Below, piece by piece: positions 1 through 11,600 of a DNA stretch of 64,000 nt (the stretch's first letter is position 1; the number at the start of each line of letters is the position of its first letter). The DNA is from Udeniomyces pyricola. Lineage: Eukaryota; Basidiomycota; Tremellomycetes; Cystofilobasidiales; Mrakiaceae. The position numbers were made by a program, and so were the translations under genes. The stretch lies in NCBI GenBank assembly GCA_039545295.1, contig BCIK01000004.1:745389-809388 (forward strand), given 5' to 3'. Under the pieces are notes generated by a model. It was not told the DNA's origin. It made no database searches and worked only from the letters and a program-made list of their open reading frames with translations.

Positions 1-75
1 TCAAGGCGCAGAATGACCGTTTGCGGCCGATTGAGGTTTGTTTTCCTTTCTTCCTCTAGGAACAGAGGCACTCAC

Positions 76-1705
76 GCATATCCAGTCATGATGAAGACGA
101 TGGCAGGGATGACATTTCGTTTCCCACCGAGCGACATGAACACACCTGAGATGACGCAAATCACCAAAGACAGACAGAGTGAGATCCCGGCAGTAAGCCG
201 CAGAACATATATAGCCTGGATATCGGCTCGATCGAGATTGGATCAAGGGATGGAACATACCAAGCATTCCTCCTGCCCACCAGAGCAATCCTAAGCTACA
301 TAGTTGGAAGGAAATACAATTGAGGAGAGAAGGAGTCTGAGCAGGTCTTCCAGACGATACGAAAGCCACGTTGCTATCGAATAAGATTGGTGAGACGGTG
401 AGGATTGAGGCAACTCACCTGGTATGCTACATGATATAGTGGATAGAGATGGTGTCCATGTCAGGTCAGTTACTGTCACTTTCCTCTTCTCCTTCTTCTT
501 TTGATCAGGCACCATACGTTTGAGATGACAGACCTGCATGTCTGCATTACAAATAGAAAGAAAAGACATACGCTGTAGGTCAGCGTGCGGTGTCGTACAG
601 GTTGTTGACATGAAAAGTGAAGAGGGAACAGAATCACGAACCTTTATGTGACCAACCGTCACTGTGGCGCATTGAAAACGTGTTGATAATGCCGAATCTA
701 GGAGAGAAAAACGAGTTCACATGCATCAAACGAAAGCAGGAAGAGGTTCAAGCTCAAAGAGATCTACGCTGGACCAGAAGTGAGTAAGGAGCAAAGAAGA
801 GAAGACGTACGTCATGATCATGAGAGAATCATAGAGCTCCTGGCTCGTGCCTGTTCTTCTCAAGGCTTCCGTGCCCGCCGACATCATGATCGAAAGCAGG
901 GTCGAATAGACGATAAAGGAAAGGCCAAATGTCCAGTGCGCCAGGCATTGCAACTGCTCCTCACCCAAACAATAGCCCAAGTACGTAAACGCCCCAAAGA
1001 GTGCCTGGGCAAAGCCAAGGAGCGGGAAGAGTCGCCCGAGAATACCATGAAGGCGAACGACGATGGATCGAAATCGCTCTCGGTGGGTTTTGAGGTAGAC
1101 GCCTGAAGCGGCTTGACCCGCGAGGACGAACAGGAGAGCCGTGGCCATCGGTCCGTCTGTACGTCGTAGCACAGTCAGTTGGTTGGTCGATACACGGTAT
1201 ACCAATGAGGAGTGAGCGATTTTTTTTGTAGTAGCTATTGTACAAGAAAAGAGAATTCAACGTGATGAGAACGTGCACACGTACGGACTGTATAGCGGTA
1301 TTCTCGAACACCCTGCTCAGCTCCGCCATGGTGATGGCCAAGGGTATAGCCCACGGCTGTCGTCAGCAGTATGGCTGTAGATTGAACAGGCACGTGATAA
1401 CGAGATTTCCTGCAGCAATCGAACAACGCTTACGTCAGTCAGTCAGTATGTATGGTTGTAGGTCATCGATCGGCTTGTATATCGGTCAAGTCGCGGTCCT
1501 CGTTGCCCCGACGCAGTTGGAACTCGTTTCCTCAGTAAGCTCGCAAGAACGAAGCTTACTTGAGTCCAAGGATCATGCCGAGGGGCAAGACGATTCCCCA
1601 GATGCATCCTTGCAGTACCATGTGGATCCAAATGAGCGAGCCCGGTGGGGTTGTGTCGTCGCTGAGGACGAGGTGGTGTTCGTGGCGAGGTTGGAATGAG
1701 GCCAT
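76..1705 (-). CDS. YTP1: Ytp1-like multi-pass membrane protein (3' end missing)
   Basis: Integral membrane protein of the fungal DUF2427/Ytp1 family; the molecular role is not established. Exons (minus strand, in order): 1560-1705, 1285-1409, 811-1156, 642-697, 534-541, 419-426, 261-295, 76-145; the next exon lies left of the window. Joined exons keep one frame and restore the family pattern: DUF2427 with hydrophobic helices and histidines in WIHM (about residue 28), GHHHGG and RLHGILGRLFP, then the Ytp1 part with SQELYDSLMIMT, FGIINTF, WSHKDMQHTSLGLLWWAGG. Two successive exons are only 8 bases long, and both are needed to spell KDMQHTSLG. The start at 1705 gives MASFQPRHEHH and no clear signal peptide, while relatives usually have one, so an upstream exon (acceptor near 1745) is possible. 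What is visible is 264 complete residues. Family call is firm; start and end are not. Confidence 0.88.
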
Positions 1706-2303
1706 CGGAAAAAGGACAGAGCCAGGATGATCCGTGTCTGAGAGGGATGGCTAGTCGAGTGTGGGAGTCAAGGCGCAAAGACGAGGATCCAACGTTAGAG
1801 AAGGATGAGGAGAGGGGTCCTGGATATGAGAAGGCGACAACTTTAGAAGATCGGTGGACGTTGTAAGGGGGCCGAAGCCTGCATCCGACTGCGGTCTGGC
1901 TTTGAGTTATCGATCGGAAATCGGGGGAGACGCGTGCATGGAAAACACAGCTGATGCGATTGGTTCACGCAATGCAGATAGGTCACGTACACGTTACATG
2001 ATCATTCACAATTCTGCACTGATACTATCCCCGCGCTAGAACAAGAAAACGAGGACATTTAATATAGAAGCGCTGAAGATGGTTCGTACGGGTAGAAGCG
2101 TAAAGTCGTAGATGTTTCGTGATTGCAATCCAAGATGATAGATGATGCCCGAGATGTAACCAAGCTAGCTGTAGTAGTACTGCACGTCTCCTCTCCATTA
2201 CGTCCCTCCTTCTGACTGTCTCCACAGAACCTGCGCATCTAGATGGATAACCTCGAGATGGGAGAGTCCGAGACAACTTTCAACGATCCCTTCGCCTCTC
2301 TCT
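1706..2303. other. intergenic, tandem minus-strand genes
   Basis: Promoter side of the Ytp1-like gene and 3' flank of the double-psi beta-barrel gene. An upstream signal-peptide exon for the Ytp1-like gene could hide here, but I found no convincing ATG exon. No repeat or RNA gene seen. Confidence 0.5.
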
Positions 2304-3675
2304 CTAGTGACATCCTGCATTCCCATGGCAAACGACCGTTCCGAGCCCATCGACCAGCGCACTAAATCCCGCTAGATTACCCGAGGCGGCAATCTTGATC
2401 CCTCCCGCATTTTTCTGAGGTGTAGCAACCGCGGGATAGGCTGACTCTACCGATGAACTACTCATAGAGGAGGCGGACAAAACCTCGGATGCGGATGACC
2501 AGGTCGAGGTGGAGACGTCAGAGGTAGAGTAAGAGCTCGACGATGATGGGGCTGGTGTGCTGGTCGAGGTCGGTTCGCTATAAGTCGACGAAGACGTTGT
2601 CGATGTAGATGTCGAGGTTGGCGTGTAATAGGTTGAGCTGGTGGAGGGAGGTGGGGTATATGTCGAGGTAGGAGGAGGGGTATACGTCGATTTGGGGGGC
2701 TCTGGCTTGGGCGCCGCGTTGCCGTAGCTCCAATCACCGTAAATGACGCCGGCAGACTCGTCAGCAAAGTGCCTAGGCAAAGACACGCGGGAAATCAACA
2801 GTATTTGAGCGTCAGTCATCACACTCGCTTCGAGAAGGAGAAGATGTCGAATCTTCTGCTCACTGGAAGAGTCCTGGTGAGAGATCCAGTTCGGAGTAGG
2901 AGCATGTTGGACATTCGTCCGCGACCAACGCAGAGGCCGTTTTGCCTCTGAGATGGACGAGAGGACATCGGATGGTTAGCCTTTCCAGCCTGTATAATCC
3001 GACAACAGCGATCTTGTGGCCCTAACAACGTACTGATAGGTGATGGTGATAATCTGCCCGCATACACTCCCACCGTTGAATTCTGTATGTTTACGGAAGC
3101 ACAATCAGTTAGCAACTTGAAGAACGGCTGTGATTCATATTTAGCCACTTACGAGGAGTATTCATGGCAACCGTCTAGTGCAAGTGAAGAGGTGGTGAAA
3201 ACAATCAGCGCAGTGAAGGTGAACATGAGCAGGGTGGGCATGATGAAGTGGTTGAATAATCGGAAGCGTACCCATTCGTTATCTTGATGCACCGCCCCAC
3301 AGGCTGAAAATCATGGATGGAACTCGGGGCACATGTCAGATCACAAGGGACACAAGGATAGAGCCTCCGTCGTGAGAACGCAAAACCCACCTCCAGGTCC
3401 AACGCTGGTGAAGTAGTAGGTCATCCGAGTGGACCTAAAAGAAGACAGTTCGGGCGTGATCAGCGGGATGCCACTCGATCCACGTATATCGAGGTCGGTT
3501 CAGCGCCAACTTACGTTCCTTGTCGCTTATGAAGGATGTCGTGGCCTCCTCGAGACGGCTTCTCGGCCTCTGCGTGATGATTGTCGCCGCCGTGCGGGGC
3601 AGCACGGATACCGTCGAGGGCGAAGAGGACGAGAGATATGCCGAACAGTGTTCTGGATGTGGAGTAGGCGAGCAT
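2304..3675 (-). CDS. secreted double-psi beta-barrel (RlpA/barwin-like) protein
   Basis: Small secreted protein of 286 residues. Exons: 3515-3675, 3391-3434, 3272-3303, 3153-3174, 3034-3082, 2864-2947, 2304-2772; all phases agree. Residues 1-25 form a signal peptide (MLAYSTSRTLFGISLVLFALDG region), followed by a His/Glu-rich pro-segment ending in a Kex2-type KR site (HKRQGTS). The core is a double-psi beta-barrel: TYYFTSVGPGACG, WTVAMNTPQF, CGQIITITYQGK, VADECPTCSYSELDLSPGLF and GVIYGDWSY, the order seen in barwin/expansin-like and rare-lipoprotein-A-like proteins. A Ser/Thr/Pro-rich tail of about 100 residues follows, likely O-glycosylated, ending in a Cys-containing segment. The LDLSP motif and four barrel cysteines are kept. 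In fungi this family includes cell-wall-associated and host-interaction proteins; no enzymatic role is implied. Function here is unknown; localisation outside the cell is well supported. Confidence 0.9.
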
Positions 3676-4473
3676 GGCGGACAGACGAGGGCAGAGGTGA
3701 GGCCGAAAAGGACAGTTGAGTTACTCAAGTTGAAGACTAGCTGGTATCGAAGGATAGCTGGGCCGACGACTAAGAACGAGCGAAAGGGTCGGAGCGAGAG
3801 AGGAGAGGAAGGGGACGGGTGCCGAATCGATAAACTGTACAAGGAACTTATTGCGTCGTCGTGAGTGGTCGTTCAAGACGACATGAGTTGGTCAGTTAGT
3901 TCGGACATGATAGGAGGGATATGAGATAGAGTGGCGGGCCGATGGAAAGGCGGAGGAGAGTGAAGGCAAACGTCCATAGGTGGCTTGCGCGCAGCGGCAA
4001 CGATTGTTGGAAGGTGTCGGTTGGGCTGGGCACGTGTGGGAGACCTGCAGAGGATGTCGTTAGTACGTGGGCGAGGTGAGTGATGGTTGGCTGATTAGCT
4101 TGACTGAGGAAGTGAGGACGTCATGGAAAGATGATAGGGAGAACGTGGATATGATGGAATATGCATGCATGACAGAGCCATGGACACATGTAACTGATAT
4201 CGTGTCAATCCTGTTGGTGGTGCGGTGATGGATCGACGGTCGACGGAGACGTCATTCTCACTGGACTGGCCCGGAGGTCCATAGACTTACTCTGATCCGC
4301 CCGATGATCATGACTCGGCAGCCATCCTTGCACGAGTACTTGGTTCAGTCTCCAGTCTGCTGCATCTTGGGCTGTCCTCATCATCATCATCATCACTGCA
4401 TATCACACTACTGACACCACTACTACTACCACCACCACCACATCCTCTCCATCGCTCTCATCATCATCTCATC
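3676..4473. other. divergent promoter region with triplet-rich leader
   Basis: Shared upstream region of the secreted barrel protein (-) and the histidine phosphatase (+). The last 95 bases before the phosphatase start are built of TCA/TCC/ACC triplets (about 4380-4470), typical of an unstructured leader. No other gene seen. Confidence 0.5.
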
Positions 4474-5887
4474 ATGGCCCCCGTCGTCCTCACCATCGTC
4501 CGTCACGGCGAAAGTACCGACAACCTCGTCCGTCATCCTACCCATTCTCCACGCGCCTCACCACCCCTGGCTGCTCACACGACCTGCTGACCCCGCCCTT
4601 TCCCCTTCCCAATCTCTTTCCAGAAATCCGTCTGGGCCGGCTCAAGAAATGCCCCCCTATCGAACCATGGCATGAATCAGGCCAAGGCGCTGGGAAAGTA
4701 CTACTCCACCACGCCGGTTCATCACATCTATGCTTCGCCTCTCGTTCGTATCCCATCCAGCATGGCTCATTTTCCTCGACAAATCGCCCGCCTTGGTTCA
4801 GAAAGAGCAACAGTAAGCTGACATGTCCTTACCTGAGGTTTCAACAGCTCCGAGCTCGATGGACGGCCGAGCAGATTCACCTTCAAACCGAAACAACCGA
4901 CCTTCCGCCCATTACCTTTTCCCCTCTTCTCCAAGAGCAAGACTTTGGCTCAGCCGAAGGAAAATCGTGGGCTAAAGGCTGGGTGCGAGAAGAAGGCCGT
5001 CAGTGGAAGTTTGCAGAGGGCGAGAGCCTGGACGATGTGGGTCGACGAGCGGACGAGTGAGTGCTGCCACGGTTCACGCCGCCGGACGAGTCGACGAATC
5101 GGAGAGGTTTCGTTGAGTACAGGCGGCCTACCGATTCGTCGGCTCTCTCTGGACTTGTGATTCACTCGCTTAGCCGGACGTTGTTCCAGTAGAAAGATCA
5201 AGAGCTCATTTGGCTTGATAATCTCCATCATTTGTGTTGTGTTCCCACAGAGCGATCGACACTTTCTTGATGCCTCATCTGACGTCTGAAGGCACTGAAG
5301 CAAAGTTCATCGTCGTCGTCGCCCACGGCATCTTCAACAGCGAGCTCGTGGCAGCCCTGCTTAGAAGACGGCAAGCAGGCGAGAAGGGATCTATCCGAGC
5401 CAGAGGCATGACTAGTAAGCTTGATGAAGCAGACAACATTTACGAGTGGGGGTGGAGTAGTGTTCAATAACGGCAAGCTCGGCCCGAAGTTGTTCTCATT
5501 CGCTGAGCATACCTTGACCCCTGACTTGCACCCGCTACTCCCATCCAAATAGACACTGGGTTTCACCGTCTCGACGTGCATATCGTTCCGCCTGAATCCG
5601 ATTCCTCCGCTCCATCCTCAACTCCGTCGGAGGTATCCAACGCCCAAGCGGCGCCTTCATCCCCTGTCAATCCGTCTTCCATCCCCTCGGCGCCCGTCCC
5701 TGCGACACCCTCGGCATCGATACCCAGTCTGAGTGTCTCTGTCCGCGTGTTGAACCACACTCCTCACCTCGACGGACTCAAGCGGCAAGGTGGGGGCGTT
5801 GGCGATTCAGCGGCCGTCAGTGCGACGGAACAAAAAGAGCGAGACATGATGAAGAACCTCATGAGTGGAGGCGATGGTTCCGAGTAA
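4474..5887 (+). CDS. histidine phosphatase superfamily (phosphoglycerate-mutase-like) protein
   Basis: Cytosolic phosphatase of the branch-1 histidine phosphatase superfamily, 293 residues. Exons: 4474-4527, 4624-4743, 4848-5056, 5251-5414, 5553-5887. The catalytic histidine is in VRHGEST (residue 11); WAGSRNAPLSNHGMNQAKALG carries the usual loop, ASPLLRARWTA the phosphate-binding arginines, and VVVAHGIFNSELVAALL the second catalytic histidine. Intron 1 starts with GTCCGT and intron 2 with GTTCGT. The C-terminal third after RLDVHIVPP is a Ser/Pro/Ala-rich extension followed by a short LNHTPHLDGLKRQGG stretch. The substrate cannot be told: members act on sugar phosphates, nucleotides or proteins. 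It is not a classical glycolytic mutase, whose sequence differs around the loop. Confidence 0.9.
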
Positions 5888-6346
5888 GGCCGGGTTCGCC
5901 CCCACTGGGACAAGCTGAGCGACGAGGTGGAAGGAAGAGGCATGGAGGGAGAGAATCAACCCCATTTGTCTATATATACGAATCCAGGATGGTTTCTTTT
6001 GTCTTTTCGCTTCTTCTGTTTTTGTCCCTGTGCACTCTCTTGAGGATCGCTTCCTCAACAGTAACCATAAATTTTGGTCCTGCTTTTCTTCTTGTCATGC
6101 CCTGTATAGATTCAATGAATGTATCCCTACCTACCTCACGTTGCGTGTTTTTCAATGAATGTTGAATGTTGAACCATGAAGTACAACGGAAAAGGCATGG
6201 GAATACGACGCCCCCCCCCCCCCGCCCCCTCTCGGCTTTTTGTGTGTACGGTAAGCGACGATGGCCCTCACTTCAACCGTAGCTTGTCGTTCCTTGATTT
6301 TCTGTGAGGTACATAATTTTACCTTGAGTCGCATGTGGAGAGCTAT
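5888..6346. other. convergent intergenic region
   Basis: Joint 3' flank of the histidine phosphatase (+) and RIO1 (-). Contains a C13 run at 6211-6223 and no gene that I can support. Confidence 0.5.
6211..6223. repeat. C13 homopolymer
   Basis: Thirteen consecutive C bases followed by G and five more C, in the 3' flank between convergent genes. One of many C/G or A/T homopolymers in this window. Confidence 0.9.
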
Positions 6347-9300
6347 TTAATGGCGACTCGACGAAGTCGCCTTGATCTTTTTGGCTTTTTCCTTCTTTGG
6401 AATCTTGACTTTACGCTTCTCCCGGGCTTCCTCCTTGGTCGCCTTCTTGCGCTCCTGGAGTAGAGATGCGCACGACAAAGAAAGTCAAGTAAGCAAGGGT
6501 CAAGGGTCAAGAAAGAAGTAGGCGGAGGGAATGATCACGCGTCAGTCAAAGATCGATTCGGTTGCCAGTAGCTAAAGAACCAGAGCTCAGAGCGCGAGAA
6601 GAGGGACAAACGAACCTTCTTAGCGTCCTTGTCCTCATGCCTCTTACCCCTCGGTCCTTTCTCCACAAAACCTTCACCACTGTCACTCCCTTCGCTTCCG
6701 TCTTCATTATTGTCCTCGTCGTCGTCTTCCTCCTCCTCCTCCGCGATCGTCTTTTGCCCCGCTCGATCGACACCGACGATCCCGACGCCACCCGATCTCG
6801 CATAAATCAAATCCCCACCTTTCCCACCTTGGACGAGTCCGACGTCTCGCTCGGGATCGTAGACTTCCGAGAGCGTTCGAGGGATATACGAGTTGAGGAA
6901 GATGGCTTCGTCCTGGGCGGCGTCGAGTTCCTCTTGGGTTTGAGGGAGGTTCGACGACGTGGTAGAGTGCTGGGTTGCTGATGGGCGGGTAGAAGAGGAG
7001 GACTTCGATTTGGAAGATGATGGAGAGGGTTGAAGAGATGAAGGGAGAGTCGTAGAGGAAGGCGGGAGAGAAGCGTTGAGGTCTTTGGTGAAACCCGCGG
7101 GGAGGATCATAGATTCTGGGTCAATCGAGTCCGGGTTCTGCTCGGGAAGATCCTCCTGATCGGCATCAGCACCACGGCTACCACCGGCACCCGTTCCAAC
7201 AATTCCATCCTCATCGTCGTCAACCTCCTGCCCACCCATGGACGAGCTGATCCACTCTCCCAAAACCGTCTCCCAACCCTTGACTTCCTCATCCGTCTCC
7301 ATCAGATCGAACCTCGCCTCATCCTCAACAGCCCTCGCGCCCCTCTCCCCTCTCAACTCCTTATTCTTCTTCGCTTTCCCACCAGCCAACCCTTCGCCCG
7401 CATCGCCTCCCCCAAAGTGATCCCACGTGATGAACTCAAACGTCCGTCGCGCCCCGAGCGTTCGGACGGAGCCCTTGGATGTCTTTTTGAAAAAGTCAAT
7501 AACGTTGCGGATGTCGGATCGGAGGAAATCGTACGAGGAGGGATGGTCGTGTTCGACGGATTGGGAAACATCGATGATGTAAAGATGCGAGTTGTGATAG
7601 CTGAGAGTAAAGGATAAGTAAGGCAAGAAAACACAAGGTTAGGCGGTGTAAAGGGTTTGTTTTTCAAAGGAAAAGGCCAAGTGAAAGAGATTCAGGAAGA
7701 AAGACCCTCCCAAAAAAAAAAATGAAGAGAAAACGGACAGGATGTTGTACTCGGACAAATCAGCATGGACAAGCTTGCATCGCTGGTACATGATCCGCAT
7801 GATGAGAACGAGCTCAGCGTAAAGTTCGGCCAGTCGATGGGAGTCGAACTCAGAGGTGGCATCCTTCAGCCTGGGCGATGCCCTGTAGAAAAGAAAGAAA
7901 AAAGGAGAGATGGGCGTGGAAAGGGCGATGATGCCAGGGTAAGAAACCGATCCAAACATCGAGACGATATTGTGAAGAAGTGATATCATGTTCAAAACTC
8001 TCTTCGTTTTCAGGGGATTATAAATGGAAGCAAGGAAGAGGAACATTGATGACTTACCATCCATCGTCGTCGCCGAGGAACTCCATGCAAAGCACGTTCT
8101 CCCTCACTTCGACCGGTCTCGGGCATCGAATTCCCTCGTTCTCCAACCGACGCAAGTTCCTCATCTCCTTCTCGGCCCACATTCGAACCATCTTCCTCGG
8201 GTTGCCCTTGCCGTAACCGTTTCGGAACCGATGCTCGCCCGTAACGTAGCGGTCTCGATCCTTGAAGACGAGGATCGAGGTCTTGTAGATCTTGAGGGCG
8301 AGGTGCGGAGGGAGAGGGAGGGGGTTCGGATTCGAAGCTGTAGGAGCGGGAGGCTCGGTCGGAGGGAAAGCGTGGTAGACATTGGCCTGAAAATGAAGTT
8401 TGAAGCAAGATGATCAAGCAGATCAGTCGACATGGCTGGCTCTATAAAGTTGCCGAGTCAAGGCAATCCAAAGAACACGACCAGATATGTGACACGCGAG
8501 GGGAGGGAAATCCAGTTAACTCACCTCTTTTCCAGTACTGACACACCCGTTGACTTCCCGAACCAACCCTCTCTTCATCATCTTTTCCAAGACAAGTCGT
8601 GTCCTAGGATCCAAGACTTGCTCCTGCGTAGCCCTATCTGCCTTGTCCTTTTGGTTCGCCCTCTCGCTAGCAGCCTTTCGGTTGATACTCGGCGCGGGCG
8701 CGTACGGATCAATGTTGATCAATCGCGAAAGGTTCGAAGGCAGCTCAGCTTGGTTCGTTGAGAAGGAGGGATTCGATGGGTCGGCTTGGGTAAGAGTGGA
8801 TCGACCGGTGGGAGGAGGTCGCTTCGGGCGAGGTCGGTTGAGCGCCGGGAGGGGAGTCGCCGTGGTCGGGCGTTTAGTCGAAGAAGCGGACGAAGGAACG
8901 CTGGCATTGTTACCTGACGTAACGGTATGGTACTGCCTCAGACGGTTGTACTGCTTGGAGAAATCTGGAAGAAGGGAAAATGGTATGTCAAGAAACGTTC
9001 ACGGTCAGCATCCCACAGGATACCTTGACAAGCTGTCTGTGTGTCGGTCCTTGACAGCCGCTTGTGTAACCCAGGTGAGCCATACTTACCTCTCTCAGCA
9101 CCCTCCCAGTCCTCGTCGTTAACCTCTCCCATCCGCATCATCTCCTCTTCTTCCTCCTCGGACTCATCCCACACCTCGTCCTCGTCGTTCTCGTCGCCGT
9201 AGTAGAATCGTCGCGTTTCCTCTCCCTCGACAACGATACGACCAACGTCGCCTTCTTGAGCTTCCGCATGTGGCTCTTGAACGGTCGAATGTGAGGCATT

Positions 9301-9480
9301 GGACAGGTCTTCGTCGATGAATGTGACGCCGGGTTGGCGGGGGGCAGCGTAATCGGGAATCGAAGTCGGCGTGGTGGTGGCGGGGATTGTGGAAGGAGCC
9401 GCGGTCGAAGGAAGGGTTGATTCGATTTGCTGCTGCTGCTGCTGCTGCTGCTCGGCAGGGGTTGGATCGGTCGAGGACAT
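6347..9480 (-). CDS. RIO1: RIO1 atypical serine kinase
   Basis: Atypical protein kinase/ATPase needed for cytoplasmic maturation of the 40S ribosomal subunit (pre-18S cleavage). Exons: 9090-9480, 8525-8964, 8058-8386, 7739-7882, 6616-7600, 6347-6454; 798 residues. Hallmarks are [24 protein letters not shown] with the split nucleotide loop completed by ANVYHA, the lysine strand [20 protein letters not shown], catalytic loop [11 protein letters not shown], and metal-binding [13 protein letters not shown] with FLRSDI. It is much longer than typical RIO1 (about 480-570). The excess lies in a Q8-containing, acidic N-terminus (CAG-type repeat at 9431-9454) and a long acidic, Ser-rich C-terminal insert, ending in a lysine-rich tail (KKEKAKKIK). 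Relatives also have an acidic C-terminal region that contacts the kinase. Introns 4 and 5 use GTCCGT and GTTCGT donors. Confidence 0.97.
9431..9454 (-). repeat. CAG/CTG triplet repeat coding polyglutamine
   Basis: Eight consecutive glutamine codons in the RIO1 N-terminus, read as CTG repeats on the plus strand. Likely length-variable. Confidence 0.85.
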
Positions 9481-10123
9481 TTGCAAGGCGTATGAAGTGA
9501 TGAGTTAGGCTAGGCTAAGCTGAACCAGACGGTATGGAGCGTTGAGGTGGAACGAGACAAAGGTGTCAAGAAGGAGACTGTTGAGGTCGAGGGCGGACCA
9601 GTCGAGAACAGTCAAGCAATCGGATCGAAATTCTAAGGTTATGTTTTGGCATGTTTATGTATAGTGTTTTTACGAGCATATATAAATATTGTATGTCAGT
9701 CTTTAATAAACCTGGTATAATTGTGCAGATGACCTGATCAGCAAGCAAACATTGAGCAGCACATACTCGACGAGCAAAATCTATGCCATGATGAGTCATG
9801 CAGATACTGGTAAGAGTATGAATGATACAATCTATCATAAAGTACTGGTCGGAGGCAAGGCCGAGGAGGTGATGATGATTCACGATATTGATGACGATGA
9901 ACAGGGTGGGGGAATCGAAACTGGACTGGAAAACTCAACGGCGGCAGCACGCGTTTCGAACCTCCTGTCGAGTTGACCTTCTCTTCCCGAATTCATCGAT
10001 CATCACCCAACCATCCAGCCCGCCATTTCCTTTCACTTCTTTCTTTCGCTTATCCATCTCATATATAATCTCCTCAATCATTCAAGCGAGTTGACTTGAT
10101 CTCATCACGTCCAATCTCCCACC
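9481..10123. other. divergent promoter RIO1 / RPAIN-like
   Basis: Shared upstream region of two head-to-head genes. AT-rich around 9630-9730, CT-rich in the 100 bases before the plus-strand start. No gene or repeat found. Confidence 0.5.
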
Positions 10124-11600
10124 ATGCCTCCTTCATCGCCGCTCAACCCTCACTACCACACCCCCTCACACCTCTCCTCCCCACCACCCGGCTTCTACCT
10201 TCCGACCGGCTCCACCGCTTCTACCTCGACGTCCCCTACATCCTCGGGTTACCCCTTTGGCTCTCCAACCTCTTCAGTTACCCCTCGGCCGCCAAGGCCT
10301 GCTTCGTCCTCCAGACGCCAATCTTACAAGCAACCGTCGCGTACTAACCACCCCGCCTCTTCATCCCCTTCCTCGCGTTCGGGTTCGCGCCCGACATCTT
10401 ACGGAGGCAATGGAAATTCGCTCAGCGCTCAAGGAGGTCAGCCGTCGTTGGAAGGTGCCACCGTCAGTGACGTTCTTTGGAGGGAACGTTTCCGAAAGAG
10501 ATGCGATGAGAGGGCCAAGAAAGATCGAGAGAAGAAATTGGTTGGAAGAAGGGGAATGGTTGTCGAAGGTGCCGATGGATTCGACGAGATCACTAACGAT
10601 GAGGAGGATGAGGATGAGAAAGAGGTCAGTAATCTTTCGTCTTCCGCTTTTACCTTCCTAACGTTCATTGCCACGATGTATGAGGTATAAATGAACGGCG
10701 AACTGATTCGACGTGACCTTCCCTTTCCTGATGTCGGCCGGCCTTAATATATGATGCTTCTCTTTTCTCTGTGTGCTTTCTTCTCGTCTCTCTTATCCTT
10801 CTGTATCACACTCCGGATGACTCAGATTTTCCGACGTATCATCCAACACCAACGTCATCAAGCCGATCGGACTGTTGACCCTGATGCCCCACCAGACTTT
10901 GCCAACCTCGCCCCAAACGATTTCGATCACTTGTTGGATCACGAACGGCTGGAGGCACCCATGGACCAGCCAGCCATTCCGGAAGACTATGACGACGACG
11001 ACGATATAGACGAAGGTCTTTTCATGAGCGAGGCGTTCCGAATGGACGATTACGAGGAACCTGACTACGATGATGGATATTGGCTTCAAGGTAGGTCGAC
11101 TGTCCTTCGTGGCTGCGCTCAGTTCCGTCGTGCAATCACTTTGTCTACAGCCTGGGAAGGCTCATATGTTTTTTTCTTCTTCTTCTTCTTCTTCTTTTAC
11201 TTATCGACAACTCAGCATCTCAACCTTCTCCATCAAACCCTCAGCCTCTACTCGTCGTCCCACCTTTATCTCTGCCTCCTTGCCCAGTCTGCCCATCACA
11301 GCCCCTCCTCCAGATCTCACCCTCACCTCTAGGTGGTCTCATCTGTCAACTTTGCAATCAATCGCTACCCTCTCAAACCGCAAGTCGGATAGAACATGCT
11401 TGGGGGGTCAGGGGCAGCCATACCAGCTTCGGATTCTGTGGCTCGACACCATCGTGAGTAGGGATTCATCCCTCTCCGTCGCTTTCACACGTGACGACAG
11501 ACGACTCTTGCATAGTGAGATGACTAATCCTCGTTCCTTCCCCTCTTTACCTCTTGCAAAAACTCAACGCTCTCAACAGACCTTTAGTGGACAACCATAA
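10124..11600 (+). CDS. RPAIN: RPA-interacting-protein-like zinc protein
   Basis: Probable homologue of the RPA-interacting protein family (nuclear import adaptor for the single-strand DNA-binding RPA complex); the call is tentative. Exons: 10124-10624, 10826-11090, 11216-11453, 11516-11600 (362 residues). The last acceptor may instead be at 11500, adding five residues in the same frame. The N-terminal third is Ser/Pro-rich. Residues about 110-140 (SDVLWRERFRKRCDERAKKDREK) are basic and helical like the RPAIN N-terminal segment. A strongly acidic middle follows (PEDYDDDDDIDEG, EEPDYDDGYW). The C-terminal part has CPVC, then LICQLC, then SHTSFGFC, spaced like the Cys-rich/His zinc module of RPAIN. 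It could also be an unrelated zinc protein. The gene is head-to-head with RIO1. Confidence 0.75.

Noticed and set aside
3175..3271. An ATG with a perfect-looking signal peptide (MPTLLMFTFTALIVFTTSSLA)
   Set aside because: It lies in an intron of the double-psi beta-barrel gene. Starting there gives the wrong phase for the barrel; using the CTAG acceptor at 3175-3178 restores TVAMNTPQF and the real signal peptide is at 3675.
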